64,000 nt of DNA from positions 15,131-79,130 of the forward strand of contig NZ_LGDW01000213.1 of the NCBI RefSeq assembly GCF_001280005.1. The letters run 5' to 3'. This DNA is from Streptomyces sp. NRRL WC-3618. GTDB taxonomy: Bacteria; Actinomycetota; Actinomycetes; Streptomycetales; Streptomycetaceae. Made by a program: the position numbers and the translations under genes. Below, piece by piece: positions 19,901 through 30,414 of the stretch. The notes beneath the pieces are model-generated. The model was not told the DNA's origin. It saw only the letters and a list, made by a program, of their open reading frames with translations, and did no database searches. Position 1 is the stretch's first letter. Every line of letters begins with the position of its first letter.

Positions 19901-20112
19901 CGCCCTGGCGGCAGGAGCAGGGCGACCAGGTCCCCCGGGCGCACCCCCCGGGCCCGGAAGTCCTCGGACCACTGCCGGGCGCGGATCATCAGGTGGGCGT
20001 ACGTGGTCGTGCCCGCGCGGTCGATCACCGCGGGCCGGTGGGCGTGCAGGCGTGCGGCCTCGGCGACCGTGTTGAGCAGGTCCTGGTGTCCAGAGCTCCG
20101 ACTGCTGTTCAT
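16918..20112 (-). CDS. nonribosomal peptide synthetase, A-T-C
   Basis: 1064 residues from the ATG at 20112 (a TTG three codons upstream is possible). Order: adenylation domain (about 20-500; A3 HTSGSTGNPKG near 161, YRTGD, NGKTDH), carrier domain (GGTSLSA, serine near 582) and a C-terminal condensation domain (LSPAQLAMW to the end). By eye the ten-residue code is D-A-W-Y-M-G-A-V-I-K, suggesting a hydrophobic residue but matching nothing I know exactly. The condensation motif reads HHLVVDA, with alanine for the usual glycine. An A-T-C layout lets this protein start a chain and bring the condensation domain for a partner that lacks one. It is the last gene of the leftward operon. Confidence 0.9.
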   Translation of the reverse strand: MNSSRSSGHQDLLNTVAEAARLHAHRPAVIDRAGTTTYAHLMIRARQWSEDFRARGVRPGDLVALLLPPGRDAIAAALAAFMTGAAYAPIDPAQPARRIGRMLQGCRPALCLSVAGADVDGRPTVAPEQLAGGWAKDTTTPLDLTDLPDVPTRPADVAYVIHTSGSTGNPKGVQVEHHGVLELIDDFADRAPVPEVHRGAAWSSPDFDASIWEVWPVLTHGGTVVVVPEEDRLDAADYLGFLDRHAIHTAYIPPSFLPDLRARTAADPAFCRELTRLMVGVEPIPLGLLQDLMRHRSGLTVVNAYGTAETTVICAVFTVPRTGGDPLARTPIGTAVRGSRLAVIDESGALSADGHGELVAIGGCVARGYLGASGEAAARFFTWPDGERAYRTGDLVSTLPDGNIVFGGRADRQLKVRGYRIEPGEVEAAVHAVVDVQEVVVGARDLPGHGPAVVAYLRPRPGEGLDERAARARLRQRLPAYAVPAAFVLVEVVPLTKNGKTDHAALAALPLPLSLPGASSGAGAGISPVGGSAAGALSLSGSVTGPSPLGAGATALDLVIDSWQAVLGAAPVSARDGFVDIGGTSLSAVRVATRLRELTGRRVSAADVLTTADAEGLAARIEEAPFTETQAVPAAPQGAVRGPLSPAQLAMWMHETVTDNPELYIENACFELRGSLDAGLLTAALEATFAAHPVFGSTVTADGSLPVQQLGVHRIAVRRVSAAEAGDTASAAEAFVLRESRTGIDLSGGPLTRCLLITVAEDHHILLFVWHHLVVDAVSFQVFLDDLHRRYADPAFLPEPSPVTACDLNARETAALDHPATRARAAEAVTRLKGVELLPLAGRRIVLDAADACGLPVEIAFGTALPAPTAVGRIGTTLPALLSAAFQRAVGETLGLQDFPLGLVTAGRTENHSSRATGCFVNTVLLRADGDPHTAPESAVLAAAEQLAQAVSEQDLPFSAVAAELLRDVNPRPRSFPEVCLSMSTAIRLELPGATCVRRRLRHPQPKFDLALIVEYAQGGLSGELHYRRQLIDDATAGRVVTAFAGQLAVLTAGVTAAEAEFVG

Positions 20113-20193
20113 CTGTGCCAACTCATCTCTGTGGGGTGATCGGCTCCGGCGGGTGGCGCGGACAGGGCCGAGGGGGAAGGGGCATACGGGGGG

Positions 20194-21453
20194 TCAGCCG
20201 ACAGCGGCGACCTGGGCGTCCGGCGCGCTCTCGCTCACCGCCCGCAGATCCCGCGCCGAGCGCACCGCGTACAGCAACGCCGGTGTGCCGAACATCCACA
20301 CGGCCCCGGCGATCAGCATCGTCGTAGGTGAGGTGACCAGTGCGGCCGGCCCGATCAGCGCCTGTCCGACCGGTAGCAGTCCGATACTGCCCAGCCACTC
20401 GTAGGAGCTGACCCGGCTCATCGCCGCGAGCGGCACGTTCTGCTGCATGGCCGTCAGCATGAAGACGTTGAACATGGACAGGCCGATGTTGCTGATCAGG
20501 GCGGCGGCGCCGATGAGCGGGACGGGGGCGGCAGCGGCGAGCGCAAGCAGTTGCAGGCCGTAGAGGCCGAGCGGGACGAACGAGGCGCGCAGGATGAAGC
20601 GCGGGCGCATGCGCAGCGCGACGATGCCGCCGATGATCGAGCCGAGGCCCGCGCAGGTGGTGATGACCGCCCAGGCGGAGGCGCCGCCGAGTTCGGCCTT
20701 GGAGACCGAGGGGCCGAACACCTGCCAGGCGGGCAGGACGAGGAGATGGAAGCCGGCGCACCAGGCGACCAGGGTCCACAGCCACGTGCGGGACCTGAAC
20801 TCCTCCCAGCCCTCGCGCAGTTCGTGGATCATCGAGGGGGCGGGCCCGTCCGCGCCGCGCGTCTTGGCCGGCAGGCGCAGCAGGTACAGGGCGATGCCGC
20901 TGATGCCGTACGTCAGCCCGTCGGCGATCAGGGCCGCTCCGGGGGAGACGAACGAGACGAGGATGCCTCCGATGGCGGGGCCGATGGTCCAGGCGGTGTT
21001 CTCGCTGAGGCCCATCATGCCGTTGGCCCGCTGGAGGTCGCCGGGTGCGACGACCTCGGCGATCAGCCCGGTCGAGGCCGGCTGGAAGAACGCGGCGGCG
21101 GTGCCGGCGACCAGCTGGAGCACGATCATGGTGGTGATGGAGGCGTGGCCGGTGAGCAGCAGGGTGCCCAGCAGGAGCTGGGAGCAGAACCTGACGACGT
21201 CGCAGACGAGCATCAGGCTCCGGCGGCCGACCCGGTCGGCGATCACCCCGCCCGCCAGCAGGAGGGCGACGGTGGGCACGATGCGCGCGGCGAGCACGAT
21301 GCCCAGCACCGACGCCGAGTCGGTGAGGTCGAGCACGGCGAAGGCGAGGGCGATGGGCACGATGGCGTCGCCGATGACGGACGAGGTCTGACCCACGTAC
21401 AGCAGCCGGAAGGGGCGCTGCCGCAGCAGCGACGGTTCTCGCGAGGTGGTCAC
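20194..21453 (-). CDS. MFS exporter, EntS-like
   Basis: 419 residues with about twelve TM segments, starting at a GTG preceded by AGAAGG. The loop GGVIADRVGRRSLML is the MFS motif A between helices 2 and 3, and the overall pattern (LYVGQTSSVIGDAIVPIALAFAV, FFQPASTGLIAEVV, NTAWTIGPAIGG) resembles the EntS branch that exports siderophores and peptides by proton antiport. It sits 24 bp after the threonine A-T gene and 81 bp before the A-T-C gene, so it most likely exports the cluster product and may give self-protection. The cargo is inferred only from position. Confidence 0.88.
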   Translation of the reverse strand: MTTSREPSLLRQRPFRLLYVGQTSSVIGDAIVPIALAFAVLDLTDSASVLGIVLAARIVPTVALLLAGGVIADRVGRRSLMLVCDVVRFCSQLLLGTLLLTGHASITTMIVLQLVAGTAAAFFQPASTGLIAEVVAPGDLQRANGMMGLSENTAWTIGPAIGGILVSFVSPGAALIADGLTYGISGIALYLLRLPAKTRGADGPAPSMIHELREGWEEFRSRTWLWTLVAWCAGFHLLVLPAWQVFGPSVSKAELGGASAWAVITTCAGLGSIIGGIVALRMRPRFILRASFVPLGLYGLQLLALAAAAPVPLIGAAALISNIGLSMFNVFMLTAMQQNVPLAAMSRVSSYEWLGSIGLLPVGQALIGPAALVTSPTTMLIAGAVWMFGTPALLYAVRSARDLRAVSESAPDAQVAAVG

Positions 21454-21477
21454 GGTGTCCTTCTGGGGAGAGTTTCG

Positions 21478-23369
<1,892 letters not shown>

Positions 23370-23373
<4 letters not shown>

Positions 23374-24146
23374 GACGTCAATTCCTTGTGCTCGGTGGGA
23401 AGTCGGTACGAGTCCTCGGCGGTGCGGCGAACGGTGGCGACGACGGCCGCGTCCTCGTGCAGGTAGAAGTGGCCGCCGGGGAAGATGTGCTGGCGGAAGG
23501 CCGCGCCGGTCGCCTCCTGCCAGGCCAGGTTCTCGGCCGGGGTGACGGAGGGGTCCTGCGCGCCGGTCAGCGCGGTGACCGGACAGCTCACGCCGCTGCC
23601 GGTCCAGGGCCGGTAGCTCTCCCCGGCCCGCAGGTCCGCCCGCAGCACCGGCAGCAGGAAGGCCATCAGCTCCCGGTCCCGCGCGATCGCCTCGTCACAG
23701 CCGCCCATCTCTTCGAGCCACCCGATGAGTCGGTCGTCGGGGAGCCTGTACGACGCCGTCGCGCGGGCCGGTCTCCCCGGTCCCGGAGATCCCGAGACGA
23801 ACAGGTGCGCGGGGCTGATCCCGTACCGCTGCTCCAGGCGCCGGGCGACCTCGAAGGCGACCAGGGAGCCCATGCTGTGGCCGAAGAGGACCAGGGGGAG
23901 ACCGGGGCGGGCGGTGAGCCGGGGTGCCACCTCGTCCGCCAGTTCCTCGCAGGTCTCCAGCAGGGGTTCGGTGAAGCGGCCGGTGTGGCCGGGGTGGGTC
24001 ACGGCGAGGAGTGCGATCCGCGGTCCCAGCGCTCGCTGCCAGCCCCGGTAGGCCGCCCCCGACCCGCCCGCGTGCGGGAACGCCACGACGACGGCCTCCG
24101 TCGCGGCCGGCAGGTCCGCCACGTCCGGGCACGGGCTCCCGGTCAC
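23370..24146 (-). CDS. type II thioesterase
   Basis: 258 residues from a GTG that overlaps the mbtH stop by four bases (GTGA). The alpha/beta hydrolase signature is FPHAGGSGAAYRGW, nucleophile GHSMGS (serine near 90) and late histidine GGHFYLHED, as in GrsT/RifR-type proteins. Such enzymes hydrolyse misloaded or stalled acyl groups from carrier domains and so keep the assembly line active. The frame is open further upstream inside mbtH, but the coupled GTG gives the normal family length. Confidence 0.92.
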
Positions 24147-24358
24147 CGGGCGGTGCCCGTGAAGGTTCGGGCGCTCAGCGGCCTGGTGTCCGTCCAGGCC
24201 CGGGCGATGCGGTCGAGACACTCGGCCTCGGTCCCGGGCCCGCCTTCCGCCCGCCAGCCGTCGGGGAGGGGGCGCCTGCCCGGCCAGATCGAGTACTGCT
24301 CCTCGGCGTTGACGACCACCAGATGGGAGGCATCGGGGACGGAAGGGGAAGGGGGCAT
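24143..24358 (-). CDS. MbtH-like adenylation chaperone
   Basis: 71 residues with the full MbtH signature: NAEEQYSIWPG, LPDGWRAEG, CLDRIARAWTDTRP. MbtH proteins bind adenylation domains and are often needed for their folding or activity. Its place between the dehydrogenase and the thioesterase suggests that it serves one or more of the four adenylation domains of this cluster. The downstream thioesterase start overlaps its stop. Confidence 0.96.
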   Translation of the reverse strand: MPPSPSVPDASHLVVVNAEEQYSIWPGRRPLPDGWRAEGGPGTEAECLDRIARAWTDTRPLSARTFTGTAR

Positions 24359-24452
24359 GGTGGGGGCTCCTGGTCCGGGGCGGAAAGGACGGGTCGGGTC
24401 AATGGGTGTACGAGCGGCGGGCGGTGAGGTCGGTCGGACGGTTCGGGTCGGG

Positions 24453-26783
24453 TCAGCCCGTGTGCGGGCCCCGCGCGGTGAAGCTCAGGTCCGTCAGCAG
24501 GTCGAGGTCGGCGGGTGCGCCCTCCAGCCGCAGGCGGGCGGCTTCGCGCCACAGCCGTTGCGGCGGGCCGAGCCGGACCGCCTCCACGCGGGCGAGGCGG
24601 TAGTGACGCTGGACACCGAGTTCCGCGGTGAGGCCGTGGACCCCGCAGACGTGGACGGCGGTCCGGGTGGTCTCCAGGGCGAGTTCGGCGGTGAGGGCGA
24701 GCGCGTCGACCGCCGCGCGGGCGGCCGTGCGGCCCTGGTCCGCCAGGGCCGCTGCCCGCCGGACCACCAGGCCTGCCGCGATCAGCCTGGCCTTGAGCGC
24801 GGCGAGGGCGAAGGCGACGGCCTGATGGTCGCTGAGCGGCACACCGAACTGCCGGCGCCGCGTGGTGTAGGCGCTCGCCTCCTCATGGGCCCCCGTCGCG
24901 ACGCCCAGCAGATAGGCCGCCTGACGGACCCTGCGCCGGGCGAGCAGTCCGTCCGGGACGGGCACAGCCTCCTCCCGGCGCACGACCACGCCGTCGAGGT
25001 ACAGCCGGGCCGTGCCGTCCGCCGTCATCTCGAACCGCAGGCCGGGGCGGTTCCGGGGCAGCGGTACGACGGTGTCCCCGGCGCCGGTGAGCGGCGTCCC
25101 ACGCGAGCCCGCCGACGTACCCGTCACCGCGTCGGCCGGCAGCGTCAGCAGCAGAAGGTCGGCATCCGCGTCGTCGATCTCCCAAGTGCCGGAGATTTTC
25201 CAGCCGTTGTCCGTCGACAGGACTACGGCCGCGCCGTCAGGGGTGCCGGCCGCAGCAGTGACGGTTCCCGCGGCGATGCCCGCCGGCCACTCCTGGAGAC
25301 CGGGAACGGCACGCAGCAGGTCGGCGGCCAGAGCCACGTCCCGGTAGGGCCCGCCCAATCCAAGCCGCCCGAGCTCCTCGCACACCATTGCCGAAGCCCC
25401 CAGCCCGAGATCGAACCCGCCCGACACGGCCGGCGCGTCGAAGCCGGGGACCCCGAGTTCGACCAGTTGGGGCCAGCCGGGGCAGGCGGCACCCGGCAGG
25501 GCGGCGGGGCCGTGCACCGCCCGAGCCGTGTCCCTGTCCCGGCCCAGAACGGCCGCGCCGAGCCGGTCGCGGACCGCCGCGCGCAGCTGCCGCAGCAGCG
25601 GATCGGCGCCGGCCCGGTCGGCCTGAGCACCTTGCGCGCCCTGGGTACCCGCCGAGGCGATGATCTGGAGCATCACCTCGGAGGTACCCGCCGACAGGGT
25701 CAGACCCGGCGCCTCCCGATAGGCCGCTTCGAGGACCGCCGACCGGGCGCCGGGGCGAGTCCGCGCCCCGCCGGTCAGTCGGTTCGCCCAGCAGGCCACC
25801 CCCTGGGCCGTCTCGCTGGTCAGATACTTCGCGGTGGCCGTCGCGACATCGTCCGGGGCACCGGCACTCGCGTCGATCGCGTCGATCACGTCCCAGGACA
25901 GCAGCCGGCCCGCCTCGACCTCGGCGCCGAACCGGCCGATCTCCGCCAGGTTCTCCTCGGTGGCGGCGCTGTCGCGCAGTTCGGCGAGGGCGGCGGCGTA
26001 CCAGCGTTCGGCCTTGAGGGAGTAGTCCAGGCCCGTGCGTTCGACGGCGAGCGCCTTGGTGAGCAGGGGCCAGCCGCCGCCGACGGGGCCGATCACGTCG
26101 GCGGCCGGCACCCGGACCCCGTCCAGTCTGATCCGATGGAACTGTTCGTCGGCGATGCCGTGAATCACCTCGCGTCGGACACCCGGCGCGTGGAGGTCGA
26201 CGAGGAAGAGGGTGATGCCCCGGTAGCGGCCCCCGGGCTCGCCGGTGCGGGCGGCGCACAACGCGATGTCGGTGATGTCGCTCTTGAGGCTGTACGACTT
26301 GGTGCCGGTCAGCTCGAAGCCGCCGTCGCAGACGGTCGCCACGGTCTCCAGTGCGGCCAGGTCGGAGCCGGTGCCCGGCTCGGTGTAGAGGACGCTGGCG
26401 AAGGCGCTGCCGTCGGCGAGCGCGGGCAGGTGGCGGGCCTTCTGCTCGGGGGTGCCGGCCATGAGCAGGAACAGGCCGACGATCTGGACGGAGTTGACGT
26501 GCAGAGTGTCGGGGACCCCGGCCCGTACGAGTTCTTCGGCCACCGCGGCGGCGTCGGCGAGACCCAGGCCCAGGCCGCCGTACTCCTCGGGCCAGTTGAC
26601 GGCCAGCAGGCCGCGGCGGCCGAGGGCGCGGTACAGGGGGCGGACGTCGGGCTCGCGCACGCCGGGGTCGGCGAGGCGGTCGAGCAGGTCGCGGACCTCG
26701 GGGTCGGCGAGGGCTTCCTGGACCTGGGCGCGCGGCGAAGCGGGCCCCGCCGCCAGGGGGTACGTGAGTTCGCCGACGGTCAT
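24453..26783 (-). CDS. fused double acyl-CoA dehydrogenase-like flavoprotein
   Basis: 776 residues, about twice a single acyl-CoA dehydrogenase. The N-terminal half (about 1-390) has GLLAVNWPEEYGGLGL, YTEPGTGSDLAALET (flavin/substrate region) and the closing SAGTSEVMLQIIAS. The C-terminal half has its own EELGRLG region and RRRQFGVPLSDHQAV. The usual YEG glutamate reads SAG in the first half, as in isovaleryl-type enzymes, where an ER motif supplies the base (candidate AVERTG); the second half lacks the GTSE ending. FadE34-type mycobacterial enzymes are similarly fused. The start overlaps the NRPS stop (ATGA), so a role on a carrier-bound or CoA-bound intermediate is likely, such as introducing a double bond. 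Confidence 0.85.
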   Translation of the reverse strand: MTVGELTYPLAAGPASPRAQVQEALADPEVRDLLDRLADPGVREPDVRPLYRALGRRGLLAVNWPEEYGGLGLGLADAAAVAEELVRAGVPDTLHVNSVQIVGLFLLMAGTPEQKARHLPALADGSAFASVLYTEPGTGSDLAALETVATVCDGGFELTGTKSYSLKSDITDIALCAARTGEPGGRYRGITLFLVDLHAPGVRREVIHGIADEQFHRIRLDGVRVPAADVIGPVGGGWPLLTKALAVERTGLDYSLKAERWYAAALAELRDSAATEENLAEIGRFGAEVEAGRLLSWDVIDAIDASAGAPDDVATATAKYLTSETAQGVACWANRLTGGARTRPGARSAVLEAAYREAPGLTLSAGTSEVMLQIIASAGTQGAQGAQADRAGADPLLRQLRAAVRDRLGAAVLGRDRDTARAVHGPAALPGAACPGWPQLVELGVPGFDAPAVSGGFDLGLGASAMVCEELGRLGLGGPYRDVALAADLLRAVPGLQEWPAGIAAGTVTAAAGTPDGAAVVLSTDNGWKISGTWEIDDADADLLLLTLPADAVTGTSAGSRGTPLTGAGDTVVPLPRNRPGLRFEMTADGTARLYLDGVVVRREEAVPVPDGLLARRRVRQAAYLLGVATGAHEEASAYTTRRRQFGVPLSDHQAVAFALAALKARLIAAGLVVRRAAALADQGRTAARAAVDALALTAELALETTRTAVHVCGVHGLTAELGVQRHYRLARVEAVRLGPPQRLWREAARLRLEGAPADLDLLTDLSFTARGPHTG

Positions 26784-29700
26784 CGTGTCGCTCCGCTCTC
26801 CGCCTGGAGCAGGCGGGCCGCCTCGGCCTCGGACATCTGCTCGATCCTCGTCATCAGGTCGTCCTCGGCCGCGGCCGAGGCGCGTGAGGTGTCGACGAGC
26901 GCGGCGAGTCCCGCGACGGTGGGCGCCTGGAAGAACTCCGAGAGGGACACCGTCGCCTCGAACAGCGCGGTGATCCGGGACATCAGCGCCACGGCCTGGA
27001 GGCTGTTGCCGCCGAGTTCGAAGAAGTCCTCGTCGACGCCGACGCGCTCGCGCCGCAGGAGTCCCGCGAACACCCCGGCCAGGGTGCGTTCGGTGTCGTT
27101 CCTGGGTTCCGTGTGCGCGGTCGGGTCGCCCCCGTCGAGTTCGGGTTCGGGCAGGGCCCGGTGGTCGACCTTCCCGCTGACCGTCAGGGGCAGCGCGGGC
27201 AGGGTCACGTAGTACGAGGGAGCCATGTAGCGGGGCAGCCGCTGCCCCACCTCGGTCCGTAGCCCGGGGACGTCCACCGAGTCGGGCGCGACGTACGCCA
27301 CGAGGTGGCGGTCCCCGCGCGGGTCGGTCCAGGGGACGACCGTGACCTGGTCCACGCCGGTGGCGCCGGCCAGCGCGGCTTCGACGTCGCCGAGTTCGAT
27401 GCGCAGTCCGCGGATCTTGACCTGCTTGTCGATCCGGCCGAGGAAGACCAGGCTGCCGTCGCGGCGGCGCCGGACCAGGTCGCCGGTGCGGTAGAGCCGG
27501 CCGTCCGGGGCGGACCCGAACGGGTCGGGCACGAACTTCTCCTGGGTGAGTTCGGGGGCGCCCAGGTAGCCGCGGGCCAGTCCCTCGCCGCCGATGAGGA
27601 GCTCCCCGGCCACGCCGTACGGGACGGGTTCGAGGTGGCGGTCGACGACGTGGGCGACGTGGCCGGCGATGGGCAGGCCGATCGGCGGGGACGAGGCCCA
27701 TTGCCCCTCGCACTCGTGCACGACCATGGTGACGGTGCACTCGGTCGGGCCGTAGCCGTTGAAGAAGCGCCGGCCGGGGTTCCACCGGTTGACGAGTTCA
27801 CCGGGGAACGCCTCGCCGCCGACGAACACGATCCGCAAGGAGGGGAAGCGCTCCGGCTTCAGCAGCGCCATGACGGTCGGGGGCAGGTCGGTCACGGTGA
27901 TGCCGGCACTCTCGATGAGGTGCTGGAGCGCGTCGACGTCGAGCCGTTGTGCGTCCGTGGCGAGGTGGAGGCGGGCGCCGGTCAGCAGCGCGTTGAACAT
28001 CTCGCCGACCGACACGTCGAAGTTCGCGGCGGCGTATCCGAGGACCCGGTCCGCCGGGGTGAGGTCGAACAGCTCGCGTGCCGCCTCGACGAAGCCGACC
28101 ACCGAGTGGTGTTCGACGAGGACGCCCTTGGGGACGCCGGTGGTGCCGGAGGTGTACAGCACGTAGGCGAGGTCGGCCGGATCCGGGCCCCGGTCCGGTG
28201 CGTCGGCCGGGCGGCTCGCGAGGACGTCCGCCGACCGGTCGAGGAGCAGCGCCCCGGTGCCGTCCGCGGGCAGCCGGTCCGCCAGGGCCTCATGGGTGAC
28301 GATCAGATCCGGTGCCGCGTCGTCGAGTATCGCCGTCATACGGGCGGCCGGATAGGCCGGGTCGACGGGGACGTACGCGGCGCCCGCCTTCAGTACGGCG
28401 AGGACGGCGGTGACGAGGTCCGCGGCGCGCGGCAGGCACAGCACCACCCGGCCGCCCGGCTTCACCCCCCGCTCACGCAGCAGGTGGGCCAGTCGATTGG
28501 CCCGGACATCGAGTTCTCCGTACGTCAGTTGCTCGTCCCCGGTGACCAGGGCGGTCGCGTCCGGGGTGGCGCGGGCGTGGCGTTCGAAGGCGGCCGGGAC
28601 CGAGAGGGGCGGTACGGCGAGGGCGGGGCCGTTCCAGCGGGTGAGGTGTTCCTCGCGCTCCTCGGCGGACATGAGGGCGGCGCGGGAGGCGCGGCACCCC
28701 GGGTCGCGGGTGACCGTGGCCAGCAGCTCCCGGTAGGCCGACTGGAACTGGGCGATCGTCTCCGGGTCGAAGAGGTCGGTGCTGAACTCGACGGCGACCT
28801 CGGTGCTTTCGGCTCCCGTCACCACGCTCCAGCTCAGGTCGAACCGCGAGGTCCCCGGATCGATCAGCCGCTGGTCGACGTCGAGGCCCGGCAGGGTGAG
28901 TGGGGAGCCGGCGTTCTGGTAGGCGAAAACCACCTGGAAGACCGGGGAGCGGGACGGGTCGCGGCGCGGGCGTACCGCCTCCACCAGTGCGTCGAAGGGC
29001 AGTTCGGCGTGGCCGAGCGCGTCCCGGGTGACGGCGGCGACCCGGTCGAGCAGTTCCCGGAAGGTGGGATCGCCGGAGAGGTCCGCGCGCAGGGGGAGCA
29101 TGTTGACGAAGAAGCCGATGAGGTTCTCGGCCTCCACGGTGTCGCGGCCGGCGACCGGGGTCCCGATCACCAGGTCGTCCTGGGCCGTGCAGCGGTGCAG
29201 CAGCAGGAGGAAGGCCGACAGGTGGACGACGTAGGGCGTGGTCCCGGCCGACCTCGCCAGTTCGTCGACGGCCGCGCCGGTCCGGGGCGGCAGCGCGGCC
29301 GTGCGGCACGCGCCGCGGTAGGAGATCTCGGCCGGCCGGGCCCGGTCCGCAGGCAGTTCCAGGGTGGGCGCGCCCGCGAGGGTGTTCCGCCAGAAGTCGG
29401 TGAGCTGGCGGTGGCGGTCGCCGGTGAGGCGGTCGCGCTGCCATTGCGCGTAGTCGCCGTACTGGACGGGGAGGGGTTCGATCCGGCCGGCCGCGGCGGC
29501 GTCGCCGGTGCCGGCCGCGTAGTAGGCGGCGAGTTCCCCCGCGAACACGCCGCTGGACCAGCCGTCGAAGACGGCGTGGTGGACGACGAGGAGCAGAATC
29601 TGTTCGTCGTCGGCCGTCCGCAGCAGTTCGGCCCGCCACAGGGGTGCCCGCGCCAGGTCGAACGGCGCCCGCGCCAGCGCCCGCGCGATCCGCTCGGCCT

Positions 29701-30100
29701 CGGCCTCCGGCTCGGCCTCGGTCCGCAGGTCCCGCACGGGGAGTTCCACCACGAGGTCGGGTACGACGAACTGGCGCGCCTCGCCCGCCTCTTCGCGGAA
29801 TCCGGTTCTGAGCACCTCGTGTCGCGCGACCACGGAGGCCAGCGCCCCTCGCAGGGCGGGGACGTCGAGCCGGCCGCCGATCCGGAACGCGGTGCCCACG
29901 TTGTAGGTGGCCCGGCCGGGCGCCAGCCGGTCGAGGAACCAGAGGGTCTGCTGGCCGTGGGAGAGCGGCGCCGGTCCGGTGGTCCGGCGCGGCGCCGGCT
30001 GCGCGGCGGACGTCTGCCGGGCGCCCGCACGCAGCCGGGTCAGCAGCTCGGTCCTTCGGTCCTCCGGAAGGCGCGCCAGCCTTTCGATCAACTCACTCAC
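26780..30100 (-). CDS. nonribosomal peptide synthetase, C-A-T
   Basis: 1106 residues from a GTG with an AAGGAG site eight bases upstream; longer readings lack one. Domains: condensation (about 40-480; HHAVFDGWS near 173, LCL-like), adenylation (about 500-985; A3 YTSGTTGVPKG near 647, YRTGD, SGKVDH) and carrier (GGNSLQA, serine near 1031). The adenylation code reads D-V-G-D-F-G-G-V-T-K by eye; FDVSVGEMF and NGYGPTECTV place it in an unusual subgroup and I make no substrate call. It is the first gene of the leftward operon and the only module here with its own upstream condensation domain. Confidence 0.92.
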   Translation of the reverse strand: MSELIERLARLPEDRRTELLTRLRAGARQTSAAQPAPRRTTGPAPLSHGQQTLWFLDRLAPGRATYNVGTAFRIGGRLDVPALRGALASVVARHEVLRTGFREEAGEARQFVVPDLVVELPVRDLRTEAEPEAEAERIARALARAPFDLARAPLWRAELLRTADDEQILLLVVHHAVFDGWSSGVFAGELAAYYAAGTGDAAAAGRIEPLPVQYGDYAQWQRDRLTGDRHRQLTDFWRNTLAGAPTLELPADRARPAEISYRGACRTAALPPRTGAAVDELARSAGTTPYVVHLSAFLLLLHRCTAQDDLVIGTPVAGRDTVEAENLIGFFVNMLPLRADLSGDPTFRELLDRVAAVTRDALGHAELPFDALVEAVRPRRDPSRSPVFQVVFAYQNAGSPLTLPGLDVDQRLIDPGTSRFDLSWSVVTGAESTEVAVEFSTDLFDPETIAQFQSAYRELLATVTRDPGCRASRAALMSAEEREEHLTRWNGPALAVPPLSVPAAFERHARATPDATALVTGDEQLTYGELDVRANRLAHLLRERGVKPGGRVVLCLPRAADLVTAVLAVLKAGAAYVPVDPAYPAARMTAILDDAAPDLIVTHEALADRLPADGTGALLLDRSADVLASRPADAPDRGPDPADLAYVLYTSGTTGVPKGVLVEHHSVVGFVEAARELFDLTPADRVLGYAAANFDVSVGEMFNALLTGARLHLATDAQRLDVDALQHLIESAGITVTDLPPTVMALLKPERFPSLRIVFVGGEAFPGELVNRWNPGRRFFNGYGPTECTVTMVVHECEGQWASSPPIGLPIAGHVAHVVDRHLEPVPYGVAGELLIGGEGLARGYLGAPELTQEKFVPDPFGSAPDGRLYRTGDLVRRRRDGSLVFLGRIDKQVKIRGLRIELGDVEAALAGATGVDQVTVVPWTDPRGDRHLVAYVAPDSVDVPGLRTEVGQRLPRYMAPSYYVTLPALPLTVSGKVDHRALPEPELDGGDPTAHTEPRNDTERTLAGVFAGLLRRERVGVDEDFFELGGNSLQAVALMSRITALFEATVSLSEFFQAPTVAGLAALVDTSRASAAAEDDLMTRIEQMSEAEAARLLQAESGATR

Positions 30101-30414
30101 CGCGGAACTCCTTAAAGCCTGCCGCCCAACGGGCGCGAATTGTTTTCCAGAATAGTTTCCGAACCCTTCCGCGCCTTCCTTCGCGTGCTGAATCCCCGGT
30201 ACGCAGAAGAATGAGGAAAGCGTAGTCCGAGGACCTTTTCTCAACGTCATGATTACCCCCCGGGTAATCATGACGCTTACCCGTAAGGGAAGTCCGGGTA
30301 AGCATTTGTACGGTGTTCCTTTTCCTCGCCCCGTCCGTCTAGCATGACCCCGGTGCGGCGAACAGTGGGTGCCGTACATCACGGCTACTGGACTTCCGGG
30401 GAAGCGGGTCGAAA
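30101..30414. promoter_or_regulatory. divergent intergenic region between the two main biosynthetic operons
   Basis: 314 bases without a gene, less GC-rich than the flanking genes. It separates the C-A-T operon (leftward) from the sulfotransferase operon (rightward) and must hold both promoters. The outstanding content is the double inverted repeat at 30245-30303, described separately. No convincing -35/-10 pair could be assigned in either direction. Confidence 0.7.
30245..30303. promoter_or_regulatory. double inverted-repeat operator candidate (GGGTAA element)
   Basis: First repeat 30245-30275: perfect 14-base arms CGTCATGATTACCC and GGGTAATCATGACG around three C. Second repeat: GCTTACCC at 30275-30282 and GGGTAAGC at 30296-30303. 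The 12-mer CCGGGTAATCAT (30260-30271) recurs exactly at 37020-37031 in the other divergent promoter region. Inverted TACCC/GGGTA half-sites resemble targets of NarL/LuxR-type proteins, and a NarL-type regulator is encoded at 43758-44420. The regulator assignment is inference. Confidence 0.65.

Noticed and set aside
24359..24452. Repeated GGGTCGGGTC-like bases before the MbtH gene end as a regulatory repeat
   Set aside because: Short, imperfect and of the kind that GC-rich spacer sequence produces by chance.
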